Positions 8,520 through 16,226 of a stretch of 64,000 nt of DNA are shown piece after piece. The stretch covers positions 1 to 64,000 of the forward strand of contig NZ_SMFP01000003.1 in NCBI RefSeq assembly GCF_004348975.1. Direction: 5' to 3'. Origin of the DNA: Antarcticimicrobium sediminis. GTDB lineage: Bacteria; Pseudomonadota; Alphaproteobacteria; Rhodobacterales; Rhodobacteraceae. The translations under genes were made by a program, and so were the position numbers. Each line of letters opens with the position of its first letter. Position 1 is the first letter of the stretch. The notes beneath the pieces were generated by a model. It worked only from the letters and a program-made list of their open reading frames with translations. It did not search any database and had not been told where the DNA came from.

Positions 8520-8774
8520 TTGCCGTATGGTATCCTCCAGCGTGCGCGGTTTCGAAAAAACCGGGGGGCGCAAGACGTCGTCGCTGGACTTCCAAGGGCC
8601 GGTGACTCCCGGCTGAGCAAGCTCATCGCCGGGCACGAGGCCCTTGCCACTACGTTGCACGATGCCATCGAAACCGCCGGGAAAGCCGGTGACGAGGTCA
8701 GCGCGGGCATGCTGATCGATCGGCTGGAATGGCACGAGAAGGAACTCTGGATGATGAAGGCTAGCCGAAGCTGA
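8520..8774 (+). pseudogene. Remnant of a Dps/ferritin-like gene (C-terminal part)
   Basis: The last ~55 residues read LIAGHEALATTLHDAIE, then AGDEVSAGMLIDRLEWHEKE and LWMMKAS. This matches the final two helices of Dps, which usually carry DHE...R.A...GD..TADLL..R...HEK..WML. The preceding 30 residues do not resemble Dps, and the helices with the ferroxidase ligands are absent. The gene has therefore lost its 5' two thirds. Known: Dps oxidises and stores iron and shields DNA. This remnant cannot do so. A fusion or unknown domain is less likely. Confidence 0.6.
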
Positions 8775-8891
8775 GACAGGGAACAGCGCAACCGGCGTGG
8801 GCGACATCACCCCGCTGGGCCGCAACTGCCGAGACAGGAGACCTGTCCGCATTCGAGCGTTCTGGCCCATGCAAGCACTGCCCGGGACTCA

Positions 8892-8927
8892 AAACGCTTG
8901 ATCAGCAAGAAACGCTTGATCAGCAAG
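8892..8927. repeat. Perfect tandem duplication of 18 bp
   Basis: AAACGCTTGATCAGCAAG occurs twice in direct succession. Each unit has a small inverted repeat GCTTG-ATCAG-CAAG(C). It lies about 105 bp upstream of the RTX gene and could be an operator or a replication-slippage product. Confidence 0.75.
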
Positions 8928-9032
8928 CCAAATCAGGAGATCTTAGCGTCAAACGGCATGCCACTTGGGGAATGTCGGCTTAAGTTTTCTCGGGTGTCAC
9001 GACGCACCTGTTTTCAACGTTTGGTTTTTTAA

Positions 9033-10058
9033 ATGGCAATAAAATCGGTTATCAAGTTCATGACTCTGCCCGAGTCCCTGTCCGCAAATCTCTGGTTTCA
9101 TTTTACAAACGGCAGGCTCCTGTTCGATGAAGAGGCTTGGGCGGAGGCGCTGCCGTCCGGCCGCAAGGGCAAGGCTGTCGACCTGACCACCACCTATACC
9201 GAGGAGGCCTGGGGACGCCCGGATTTCAGCATGGAGGTCGGGCTAAAGCTCAAGGGCAACTTCAGCAAGAGCGACGGCGCCTGGGTCGGGACCGTGAAGA
9301 ACGCAATCTTCCAGATCGACGGCGAAACCGCCGGGGTGATCAAGATCAACTCCGGCGTCGATCTCGCCCGGATGGTGAATGTCGGGCCCTCGGGGCTGAT
9401 CTGGAACGAACTGACCCAGACCGGGTTGCGCGGCAAGCTGACCAAGGCGGCGGACAATCTGAACGGTTCGGTCGGTGATGACACCCTGAACGGGCTTGCC
9501 GGCGACGACAGGATCATCGGGGGGCTGGGCAACGACAGGTTGATCGGCGGGGCCGGGAATGACCACCTGGACGGTTTTTCCGGCGACGACAGGCTGGTCG
9601 GTGGGGCCGGCGACGACATTCTGTACGGGCGGGACGGATCGGACCGTGTGCTCGGCCAAGGTGGTAAAGACGTTTTTTTCGGCGACGCGAACGGTTCGAA
9701 TGTATGGACCGGAGGCAAGGGGGCGGACCTGTTTCAGCCCGGAGCCTGGTTCGGTGCGGAAAGCGTTTCGACCACCGTTACCGACTTCAACAAGCGGCAG
9801 GGTGACAAGATCGACCTGAGCAACGATTCGTTCTTGCTGTTCTACTTCGCCGAGGTGGATGAGATCCGCTACATCGGCAAGAAGGACTTCTCCGGAACCG
9901 ACGGCCGGTTCGAGATCCGCATGGAAAACGGATATGTCGAGATTGACCAGAACGGCGATGGCCGGGCTGACCGGGGGATCCATCTGGAGGGACTGGGAAA
10001 TTTTGCCCCGAGCGATACCAGTTGGATCCTGCTGCCTGACGGTTTCGAGTTCGGCTGA
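9033..10058 (+). CDS. RTX calcium-binding protein, probably type I secreted
   Basis: A 341-residue acidic protein. Residues 1-140 form a domain I do not recognise. Residues about 144-235 carry roughly nine glycine-aspartate nonapeptides (GLAGDDRII, GGLGNDRLI, GGAGNDHLD), the calcium-binding beta-roll. The end resembles the C-terminal region of secreted RTX proteases, with DFNKRQGDKIDLS. A separate EF-hand-like loop DQNGDGRAD lies near residue 306. No signal peptide is present. Known: RTX proteins leave through type I ABC exporters using a C-terminal signal. No exporter genes are adjacent. No strong Shine-Dalgarno site is seen before 9033; Met10 (9060) is an alternative start. Confidence 0.85.
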   Translation: MAIKSVIKFMTLPESLSANLWFHFTNGRLLFDEEAWAEALPSGRKGKAVDLTTTYTEEAWGRPDFSMEVGLKLKGNFSKSDGAWVGTVKNAIFQIDGETAGVIKINSGVDLARMVNVGPSGLIWNELTQTGLRGKLTKAADNLNGSVGDDTLNGLAGDDRIIGGLGNDRLIGGAGNDHLDGFSGDDRLVGGAGDDILYGRDGSDRVLGQGGKDVFFGDANGSNVWTGGKGADLFQPGAWFGAESVSTTVTDFNKRQGDKIDLSNDSFLLFYFAEVDEIRYIGKKDFSGTDGRFEIRMENGYVEIDQNGDGRADRGIHLEGLGNFAPSDTSWILLPDGFEFG

Positions 10059-10081
10059 TCCACAACGAATGAACGCGACAA

Positions 10082-10106
10082 CGCCCCCTTCGGGGGGGCG
10101 CTCTTT
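10082..10106 (+). terminator. Rho-independent terminator after the RTX gene
   Basis: Seven-base stem CGCCCCC / GGGGGCG with loop TTCGG (10082-10100), followed by CTCTTT. It lies between the convergent RTX gene and the small minus-strand gene and abuts the latter's stop codon. Confidence 0.75.
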
Positions 10107-10312
10107 CAGTGGATTTGCGTCGTCAAGACACCCAGTTCGATGTTCTGCGGCAGTTTGGTCACGACCTGCGCGCCAGCCACGTCCTTGATCGCATAGCCAT
10201 ATCCGGCCAGCCGGAATTTCCATTCCCGCGCGCTGACCGCCATGGCGCGTTCGCGCACCAGCAGATCCAGAACCGGGGTCTCAACGGGTTGACGGAAAAT
10301 AACATGGGCCAT
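10106..10312 (-). CDS. Small hypothetical protein (68 aa)
   Basis: A 68-residue protein beginning MAHVIFRQPVETPVLDLL. The start at 10312 is chosen because AGGAGG lies upstream with good spacing; the frame extends to 10378 without one. It has no cysteines, signal peptide or membrane segment and is predicted soluble. I recognise no family. It converges with the RTX gene and is separated from it by a strong hairpin. Confidence 0.6.
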   Translation of the reverse strand: MAHVIFRQPVETPVLDLLVRERAMAVSAREWKFRLAGYGYAIKDVAGAQVVTKLPQNIELGVLTTQIH

Positions 10313-10528
10313 CTTAAAGTCCTCCTGCACTCGTAACATTGTTTGCAGAATGGAAACTGACCGTTGATGACGGCTCAATTGGATCTGAAATGTGGAGTTT
10401 TCGGGGTGTTATGGAGCAAGTTTCATGCACATAGCTTTCGAACACCTTTGCCATAATGATGCTTTACAAATTTCACGGCTCTTGGTCATCAGCACGATCG
10501 TCAACTACCTGCGCATTGCCGCTCTAGG

Positions 10529-10634
10529 TACCGGGCGCAGCGTGTCGGTAGGCGCGGGTCACTTGCGAGCGGCTGCTTTGAGGGAAATGATGCTCTCGCT
10601 TTGCACGCGCAGCACCGTGTGGCTGCGCCCGGTA
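10529..10634. repeat. 106-bp nested imperfect palindrome (structured RNA or MITE-like)
   Basis: Outer arms of 13 bp are perfectly complementary: TACCGGGCGCAGC (10529-10541) and GCTGCGCCCGGTA (10622-10634). Inside, in consistent nested order, CGGT (10546-10549) pairs with ACCG (10614-10617), GCGCG (10552-10556) with CGCGC (10606-10610), and GCGAG (10565-10569) with CTCGC (10595-10599), leaving a 25-base apical loop. The nesting of four helices is unlikely by chance. Either a structured noncoding RNA or a miniature inverted-repeat element; no target-site duplication is obvious. Confidence 0.5.
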
Positions 10635-10701
10635 TGCACGCAAGAGGGCAAGCAAGTCACCTCGACCTCCTTCTCTAAGAAGCCGGCCTCCAAATGCATA
10701 A

Positions 10702-10726
10702 ACGGCGGGCTACATGCGCCCGCCGT
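10702..10726 (-). terminator. Hairpin, possible terminator downstream of nrdJ
   Basis: Nine-base stem ACGGCGGGC / GCCCGCCGT with a seven-base loop. Read on the minus strand it is followed by TTTATG, a weak U-run. It could end the nrdJ transcript about 140 bp past its stop. Confidence 0.4.
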
Positions 10727-10864
10727 CCTGACTACTTAGGTCATGCATATCGGTTGCTGAAATAGGCCTTCAACGCCTGAAGTTTTGCCTTGACAGCCTT
10801 TGCGCAGGCTTATGCTTTCGTTTGCGCATTCATCTGCTTTCTCTGACTCTGGTAGTCAGAACAC

Positions 10865-13366
10865 TCACCCGCACTTGGAATAGCCACAGCTGGCGCAGGT
10901 GAGGCAGCCTTCGATCATGCGCACTTCGTATTGACCGCAGGACGGGCAGGCCTTGCCGCGTGGGGCGGGGGCGTCCAGTTTGACCACTTGCGCTTGCGGG
11001 TCGGTTTTCAGGCCCATCCCCTCGCCTTCGATGAAACCGATCGAGATCATGTGGCGTTCGATCACGCCGCCGATGGCGGCCAGGATCGAGGGAATGTATT
11101 TTCCCTGCACCCAGGCGCCGCCGCGCGGGTCGAACACGGCCTTGAGTTCTTCAACCACAAAACTCACGTCGCCGCCGCGCCGGAATACGGCGCTGATCAT
11201 CCGGGTCAGCGCCAGTGTCCAAGCGTAATGCTCCATGTTCTTGGAGTTGATGAACACCTCGAACGGGCGGCGGTGGCCGTTGATGATGATATCGTTGATG
11301 GTCAGATAGATGGCATGTTCGCTGTCGGGCCATTTCAGCTTGTAGGTATTGCCCTCCAGCGCCTGCGGCCGGTCCAGCGGTTCGGACATATAGACGACGT
11401 CCCCATGGGGCATTTGGGGTTCGGCGTCGGACTGTGCGACAACGTCGGGGGCAGACGGCTTCTGCAGGAAGTCGTCAACAGACATGCCGAAGACTCCGGC
11501 AATTGCCACGGCATTTTCCGCGCTTGTAGACGCCTTCACCCTCGAAGTCAGCTTCTTGAGAACGTCCTGAGACACTCCCGCCGCCCTTGCAACTTCAGCG
11601 ACCTTTTTGCCCGTTTCTTCGATCCGCCATTTCAGTGCCTCACCAAAACTATCGAATTTGGAACTCTTCTCCTCCGACACGCTCAACACCGACCCGGTCA
11701 CATCGTTGGGCCGATAGGTGGTGCAGCCTTTGCAGCCCGTCTCATAGGCCTGCATATAGACATCCTTGAACGCGTCAAAGTCGATGTCTTCGGGGCAGTT
11801 GATGGTCTTTGAGATCGAGCTGTCGATCCATTTCTGCGCCGCCGCCTGCATCCGCACGTGATCCAGCGGGGCCAGCGTCTGGGCGTTGACAAAGAACTCC
11901 GGCAACTCGGCCTCGCCGAACTTGTCGCGCCACATCTGCACGGCGTAATCGATCACCTCTTCTTCGGTGCGCGAGCCGTCCTTTTGCAGCACCTTGCGGG
12001 TATAGCTATAGGCAAAGACCGGCTCGATCCCGCTGGAGACATTGCCAGCATACAGGCTGATCGTGCCGGTGGGCGCGATCGAGGTCAGCAGGGCGTTGCG
12101 GATTCCGTGCTCGGCAATCGCCGCGCGCACGTCTTCATCCATCTGCAGCAACGCGCCAGAGGCAAGGTATTTCTCGGCGTCGAACAGCGGAAAGGCACCT
12201 TTCTCCTTGGCCAGTTCGACCGAAGCCAGATAGGACGCCCGCGCGATCGCGTGCAGCCAATCCTCGGTCTGTGTGGCGGCCTCCTCGCTGCCATAGCGCA
12301 GCCCCAGCATCAGCAGGGCATCGGCCAACCCGGTCACACCCAGACCGATGCGCCGCTTGGCGCGGGCCTCGTCCGCCTGTTCCGGAAGCGGAAATTTCGA
12401 GGCATCGACCACATTGTCCATCATCCGCACGGCGGTCGCGACCAGCTCCGACAGCGCCGCCTGATCCAGCGCCGCCTCCGGCCCGAACGGATCGCTCACC
12501 AACCGGGCCAGGTTGATCGAGCCCAACAGGCAGGCGCCATAGGGCGGCAGGGGCTGTTCACCGCAGGGGTTGGTGGCCGCGATCTGCTCGCAATAGGCCA
12601 GATTGTTCATCTGGTTGATGCGGTCGATAAAGATCACGCCCGGCTCGGCGTAATCATAGGTGGCGCGCATGATCTTGTTCCACAGATCGCGCGCCTGCAC
12701 CGTGTGATAGACCTTGTCGCCGAATTTCAGTTCCCAAGGACCATCGGCCTTGATCGCCTCCATGAAGGGATCCGTGACCAGAACCGACATGTTGAAATTG
12801 CGCAGCCGCGCCGGATCGGACTTGGCCGAGATGAACTGTTCCACGTCCGGGTGATCGCAACGCATCGTCGCCATCATCGCCCCCCGGCGCGACCCGGCGG
12901 ACATGATGGTGCGGCACATCGCATCCCAGACATCCATGAACGACAGCGGACCCGAGGCATCGGCAGCCACCCCGGCAACAGCGGCGCCACGGGGCCGGAT
13001 GGTCGAGAAATCATAGCCGATTCCCCCGCCCTGCTGCATGGTCAGCGCGGCCTCTTTCAGCATGTCGAAAATGCCGCCCATGGTGTCGGGCACCGTGCCC
13101 ATGACAAAGCAGTTGAACAGCGTCACCTCGCGCGCGGTTCCGGCGCCTGCGGTGATGCGCCCGGCGGGCAGGTATTTGAAATCCTCAAGCGCTGAAAAGA
13201 AGCGATCTTCCCACTGTTCCGGGTCTTTTTCGACCTTCGCCAGATCGCGGGCGATACGCCGCCATGTGTCTTCGACCGTCTGGTCAATCGGCGCGCCGTC
13301 AGCGGATTTGAAGCGGTACTTCATATCCCAGATCTGCTCGGCAATGGGGGCGGCGAAACGGGTCAT
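10865..13366 (-). CDS. nrdJ: Adenosylcobalamin-dependent ribonucleotide reductase with inserted HTH domain
   Basis: An 833-residue class II reductase making deoxyribonucleotides with a B12-derived radical. Visible: the conserved N-terminal active-site cysteine in LFNCFV, the radical motif ATNPCGEQPL, and a C-terminal relay tail rich in cysteines (CPSCG, CLTCASCGYSKCG). Between the catalytic barrel (ending GCKGCTTYRPND) and the C-terminal TSCPD-type domain (from HGDVVYMSEPLDR) lies an extra XRE-like helix-turn-helix of about 70 residues. The start at 13366 (MTRFAAPIAEQ) is preferred because AAGGA lies eight bases upstream; the frame continues to a GTG at 13438. Three ACCACAA repeats lie upstream, at 13418-13487. 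No cobalamin riboswitch is evident. Confidence 0.95.
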   Translation of the reverse strand: MTRFAAPIAEQIWDMKYRFKSADGAPIDQTVEDTWRRIARDLAKVEKDPEQWEDRFFSALEDFKYLPAGRITAGAGTAREVTLFNCFVMGTVPDTMGGIFDMLKEAALTMQQGGGIGYDFSTIRPRGAAVAGVAADASGPLSFMDVWDAMCRTIMSAGSRRGAMMATMRCDHPDVEQFISAKSDPARLRNFNMSVLVTDPFMEAIKADGPWELKFGDKVYHTVQARDLWNKIMRATYDYAEPGVIFIDRINQMNNLAYCEQIAATNPCGEQPLPPYGACLLGSINLARLVSDPFGPEAALDQAALSELVATAVRMMDNVVDASKFPLPEQADEARAKRRIGLGVTGLADALLMLGLRYGSEEAATQTEDWLHAIARASYLASVELAKEKGAFPLFDAEKYLASGALLQMDEDVRAAIAEHGIRNALLTSIAPTGTISLYAGNVSSGIEPVFAYSYTRKVLQKDGSRTEEEVIDYAVQMWRDKFGEAELPEFFVNAQTLAPLDHVRMQAAAQKWIDSSISKTINCPEDIDFDAFKDVYMQAYETGCKGCTTYRPNDVTGSVLSVSEEKSSKFDSFGEALKWRIEETGKKVAEVARAAGVSQDVLKKLTSRVKASTSAENAVAIAGVFGMSVDDFLQKPSAPDVVAQSDAEPQMPHGDVVYMSEPLDRPQALEGNTYKLKWPDSEHAIYLTINDIIINGHRRPFEVFINSKNMEHYAWTLALTRMISAVFRRGGDVSFVVEELKAVFDPRGGAWVQGKYIPSILAAIGGVIERHMISIGFIEGEGMGLKTDPQAQVVKLDAPAPRGKACPSCGQYEVRMIEGCLTCASCGYSKCG
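11459..11665 (-). other. XRE/Cro-type helix-turn-helix domain embedded in NrdJ
   Basis: Residues about 568-636 of the 833-residue protein contain LKWRIEETGKKVAEVARAAG, then VSQDVLKKL, STSAENAVAIAG and FGMSVDDFL. This is the five-helix repressor pattern, with the turn at RAAGVSQD. It is flanked by Ser/Glu- and Ala/Pro-rich linkers and occupies what is a variable linker in related reductases. There is no frameshift, so it is translated as part of NrdJ. Confidence 0.8.
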
Positions 13367-13417
13367 ATTGGCGATCCTTGGCAGAGGATTTGTCTTTCGA
13401 ATGGACATCCTAGATAC

Positions 13418-13487
13418 ACCACAAACTTGGTCGACCACAACAAGCCTCAGCCTCTGAATCTCGACAAATCGGTGTCAATCACCACAA
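13418..13487. promoter_or_regulatory. Three ACCACAA direct repeats upstream of nrdJ
   Basis: ACCACAA occurs at 13418-13424, 13434-13440 and 13481-13487, all in the same orientation. The first two are 16 bp apart, a spacing used by NrdR box pairs, but the sequence is not a clear NrdR box. This is the 182-bp region shared by nrdJ and the divergent DUF1489 gene. Candidate operator. Confidence 0.5.
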
Positions 13488-13548
13488 GAGTTTGCAGTCC
13501 CCTCCGCAAGCCCTACAATATAGGCTGCTGAACAAGGGGGCGACTCGG

Positions 13549-13980
13549 GTGGGTGCAACCGTCAATCTGATCAAGCTGTGCGTTGGTGCCGAAGCGGTGC
13601 AGGATCTGCTGGACTGGCAGAACAACCCGCGTGCCCTTGGGCCTGACGGGCTGCCACGCCATGTCACGCGAATGTGGCCCAAGCGCGCCGAGGAACTGCT
13701 CGACGGTGGCTCGCTCTATTGGGTGTTCAAGGGGCAGGTTCTGGCCCGCCAGCGCATTGTGCGACTGGACGAGGTGGATCGCGGCGACGGCATCAAACGC
13801 TGCGGCATCGTGCTGGACCCAAAGGTAATTCTGACCCGCGCCGCGCCGCGGCGGCCGTTTCAGGGCTGGCGCTACCTCGCCCCCGACGACGCCCCCGCCG
13901 ACCTGCCCGCAGGGCGCGATCAGCAAGAGTCGCTGCCCGAGGATCTGGACCGCGCGCTGGCCGAGATCGGGGTGCTCTGA
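13549..13980 (+). CDS. DUF1489 family protein
   Basis: A 143-residue protein with the family opening TVNLIKLCVGAE and the conserved block YWVFKGQVLARQRI. It is a conserved alphaproteobacterial family of unknown function, predicted cytoplasmic. The GTG at 13549 is chosen because AAGGGGG lies ten bases upstream; the frame is open to 13492 without a ribosome site. It is divergent from nrdJ. Confidence 0.85.
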   Translation: MGATVNLIKLCVGAEAVQDLLDWQNNPRALGPDGLPRHVTRMWPKRAEELLDGGSLYWVFKGQVLARQRIVRLDEVDRGDGIKRCGIVLDPKVILTRAAPRRPFQGWRYLAPDDAPADLPAGRDQQESLPEDLDRALAEIGVL

Positions 13981-14114
13981 ACGCGGCCCGGATCGGTTTG
14001 CGATAGGGGAACCGCCAAAGGACACAGCGCACACCCGCCTGTTTTATCGTGCCGCTCAAACCCGCATGATGACGAAGCCCTTGCCGCAGGCGCACGGGGT
14101 CGTAAAGTCGGTTC

Positions 14115-15371
14115 ATGAAAACGCGCCTCATCCATAATGTGCTGCAGTTGCGCAAACGCCTCTGGGCCAAGCCATTGCTCTATTGCTTCATGGCTGTCGT
14201 CGCCTCGTTTTTCGCGCAGGCGGCGGATTACGGATCGCTCGGATACGTGTTGCCCGAGATCGAGGCGGACACCATTCAGACCCTGCTGTCCATCATCTCC
14301 TCGTCGATGCTGGCGGTCGCGACCTTTGCCGTGGGCTCGATGGTGGCAAGCTACGCATCGGCCAGCAGCTCCGCGACCCCACGCGCCTTTGCGCTCGTGC
14401 TGGCGGACGATGTCTCGCAGACCGCCCTCTCCAGTTTCATCGGTGCCTTCATCTTCAGCATCGTCTCGATTGTCGCGCTCAAGACGGGGTTCTACGGTGC
14501 CGGCGGTCGTTTCGTTCTTTTCGTCATGACCTTGGCGATCTTCGCTTGGGTCATTCTCACCTTCGTGCGCTGGGTCGATAACATTGCACGGCTGGGCCGG
14601 TTGGGCACCACGATCGACAAGGCCGAGGCGGCCGCGCTGGCCTGCCTCAAGGAGCGACGTCTCATGCCCTTTCTCGGGGGCGTCGAGAAGACCTGCAGCA
14701 CAGAACTGACGGGCACAAAGGTCTTTTGTGACGATATCGGCTATATCCAATACGTCGACATGGGCGCGCTTCAGACCATCGCGGTCGAAAATGACATTCG
14801 GATCATGGTCGATGCGATGCCCGGCTCTTTTCTTGCCCCCGGTCGACCGATTGCCATCCTCGACACCAACGACGAGGTGGACGAGAAAATCCCGAGACGG
14901 ATCGCCAGCGCCTTTGTTTTTGGCGACAACCGGACCTTCGATGAGGACCCGAGATTCGGCCTCATCGTGCTGTCTGAAATCGCCTCCCGCGCCCTGTCTC
15001 CAGCGGTGAATGATTCGGGCACCGCGATTGTCATCATCGGACGTTTCGTGCGGCTCTTCGCGGCTTGGGCCGCGCCCGTCGAAGACGACGAAAAGATCGA
15101 AGAGAAATATGATCGCGTCATCATTCCAACGCTGTCCTTGGCCGAGATGTTCGATGATGCCTTCACGGCGATGGCCCGCGATGGGGCCGGAACCGTCGAG
15201 GTCGGGATCAGGCTGCAGAAGGCTTTCCTGTCGCTTTCAACGCTCGATTATGCAGGGTTCCGCGATGAGGCGCGGCGTCACTCGGCCTTGGCGCTGGAAC
15301 GCGCAAACGGCAGCTTGTCCCTGAAGGATGACTTCAACCGCGTTGAACGCATTGCGCGGCTCCTCGACTGA
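14115..15371 (+). CDS. DUF2254 family membrane protein
   Basis: A 418-residue protein with four likely membrane segments in the first ~160 residues (for example LLYCFMAVVASFFAQA and FVLFVMTLAIFAWVILTFV), followed by a soluble cytoplasmic part containing DPRFGLIVLSEIASRALSPA and ALSPAVNDSGTA, hallmarks of the DUF2254 predicted membrane proteins. Its function is not established. It stands alone, not tightly spaced to either neighbour. Confidence 0.85.
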   Translation: MKTRLIHNVLQLRKRLWAKPLLYCFMAVVASFFAQAADYGSLGYVLPEIEADTIQTLLSIISSSMLAVATFAVGSMVASYASASSSATPRAFALVLADDVSQTALSSFIGAFIFSIVSIVALKTGFYGAGGRFVLFVMTLAIFAWVILTFVRWVDNIARLGRLGTTIDKAEAAALACLKERRLMPFLGGVEKTCSTELTGTKVFCDDIGYIQYVDMGALQTIAVENDIRIMVDAMPGSFLAPGRPIAILDTNDEVDEKIPRRIASAFVFGDNRTFDEDPRFGLIVLSEIASRALSPAVNDSGTAIVIIGRFVRLFAAWAAPVEDDEKIEEKYDRVIIPTLSLAEMFDDAFTAMARDGAGTVEVGIRLQKAFLSLSTLDYAGFRDEARRHSALALERANGSLSLKDDFNRVERIARLLD

Positions 15372-15494
15372 ACCGTATATTTTTCGCGAGGTCAGGAAAA
15401 ATGCACCCATGCGCGATGCGCTTGGTGTCAGGTCTCGTCCGTTCGACTAGCCGACAAGGCGTGCGGACAGGGCAAAGACCCCAAGCTCCCCACA

Positions 15495-15514
15495 GTCCGG
15501 GCCTCGGCCCGGAC
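15495..15514 (-). terminator. Stable hairpin downstream of hisG
   Basis: Perfect 8-bp stem GTCCGGGC / GCCCGGAC with a four-base loop, 20 bp beyond the hisG stop. There is no U-run, so it may be an RNA-stabilising or Rho-assisted 3' end. Confidence 0.4.
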
Positions 15515-15533
15515 GCGTCTTCATTCCGGCCCC

Positions 15534-16226
15534 CTAGCCGTCGACCCGCTTCAGCAGCGCGGCCAGCGCCTGTTTCTCACCAGCATCACAGGCGGCGCCC
15601 CGGCTGCGCCAAAGCGTCGCCTGACTGCGCAACACCAGACCATCGCTCAACAGCTTGAGGTGATTGGCGCGCAGCGTCTCGCCGGTCGAGGTGATGTCGG
15701 CGATCGCCTCGGCGGTCTCGTTCTTGACCGTACCCTCGGTCGCGCCCTGACTGTCGACCAACTGGTAATCCGCGACTCCCGCATCAGTCAGGAAATCGCG
15801 CACCAGCCGGTGATACTTGGTCGCGATACGCACCCGAAAGCCGTGGCGCGCGCGAAAGGCCGCTGCCGCCGCGTCCAGATCGTCCAGCGTATCCACGTCG
15901 GCCCAACAGCTCGGCACCGCGAGGATCAGATCCGCCTGACCAAAACCCAGCGGCGCGATCTCTTCGACCTGCTGTTCCCAACGCGGCAGCTTTTCGTGCA
16001 CCAGATCGGTGCCGGTGACGCCCAGATGGATCCGCCCGGCGGCCAGTTCGCGCGGGATTTCCCCCGCCGAAAGCAGCACCAGCGAGATCCCATCGATCCC
16101 ATCGACCGCGCCGGAATATTCCCGGTCAGAACCGGTGCGGCTCAGGCGGATGCCGCGTTTCTCGAACCAGTCAAAGGTCTTGTCCATCAACCGCCCCTTG
16201 GAGGGCACACCCAGCTTCACACTCAT
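15534..16226 (-). CDS. hisG: ATP phosphoribosyltransferase, short form
   Basis: A 230-residue catalytic subunit of the first step of histidine synthesis (ATP + PRPP to phosphoribosyl-ATP). It lacks the C-terminal regulatory domain of long HisG, as expected when HisZ is present. Visible: N-terminal LGVPSKGRLMDKT, the GVTGTDLVHE region, and the PRPP-binding segment around VDSQGATEGTVKNETAEAI. The start overlaps the hisZ stop by 4 nt (ATGA), so the two are translationally coupled. Confidence 0.95.
   Translation of the reverse strand: MSVKLGVPSKGRLMDKTFDWFEKRGIRLSRTGSDREYSGAVDGIDGISLVLLSAGEIPRELAAGRIHLGVTGTDLVHEKLPRWEQQVEEIAPLGFGQADLILAVPSCWADVDTLDDLDAAAAAFRARHGFRVRIATKYHRLVRDFLTDAGVADYQLVDSQGATEGTVKNETAEAIADITSTGETLRANHLKLLSDGLVLRSQATLWRSRGAACDAGEKQALAALLKRVDG

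Larger units (their letters stand above)
10313..10864. other. 552-bp interval without a gene, rich in inverted repeats
   Basis: The open plus-strand frame here (10392-10739) has no ribosome site or recognisable similarity and is built largely from palindromic DNA, so I do not call it. The interval contains a 106-bp nested palindrome and a separate hairpin, described in their own entries. Confidence 0.5.

Noticed and set aside
8136-8870. 244-residue minus-strand frame
   Set aside because: Composition is not protein-like, and it is antisense to the better supported 88-residue gene and the Dps remnant.
10392-10739. 115-residue plus-strand frame
   Set aside because: No ribosome site or family likeness, and it is mostly the nested palindrome and hairpin read as codons.
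10740-10864. Short minus-strand peptide ending KLQALKAYFSNRYA
   Set aside because: Protein-like, but the frame is interrupted by a stop after seven codons from the only ATG, so there is not enough to call a gene.
10865-13548. Cobalamin riboswitch controlling nrdJ
   Set aside because: No long structured leader or recognisable B12 box in the 182-bp upstream region.
15401-15460. Fourth copy of the 56-bp repeat
   Set aside because: Shares only short words such as GCGATGC and AGGTCT; an ungapped alignment is not convincing.
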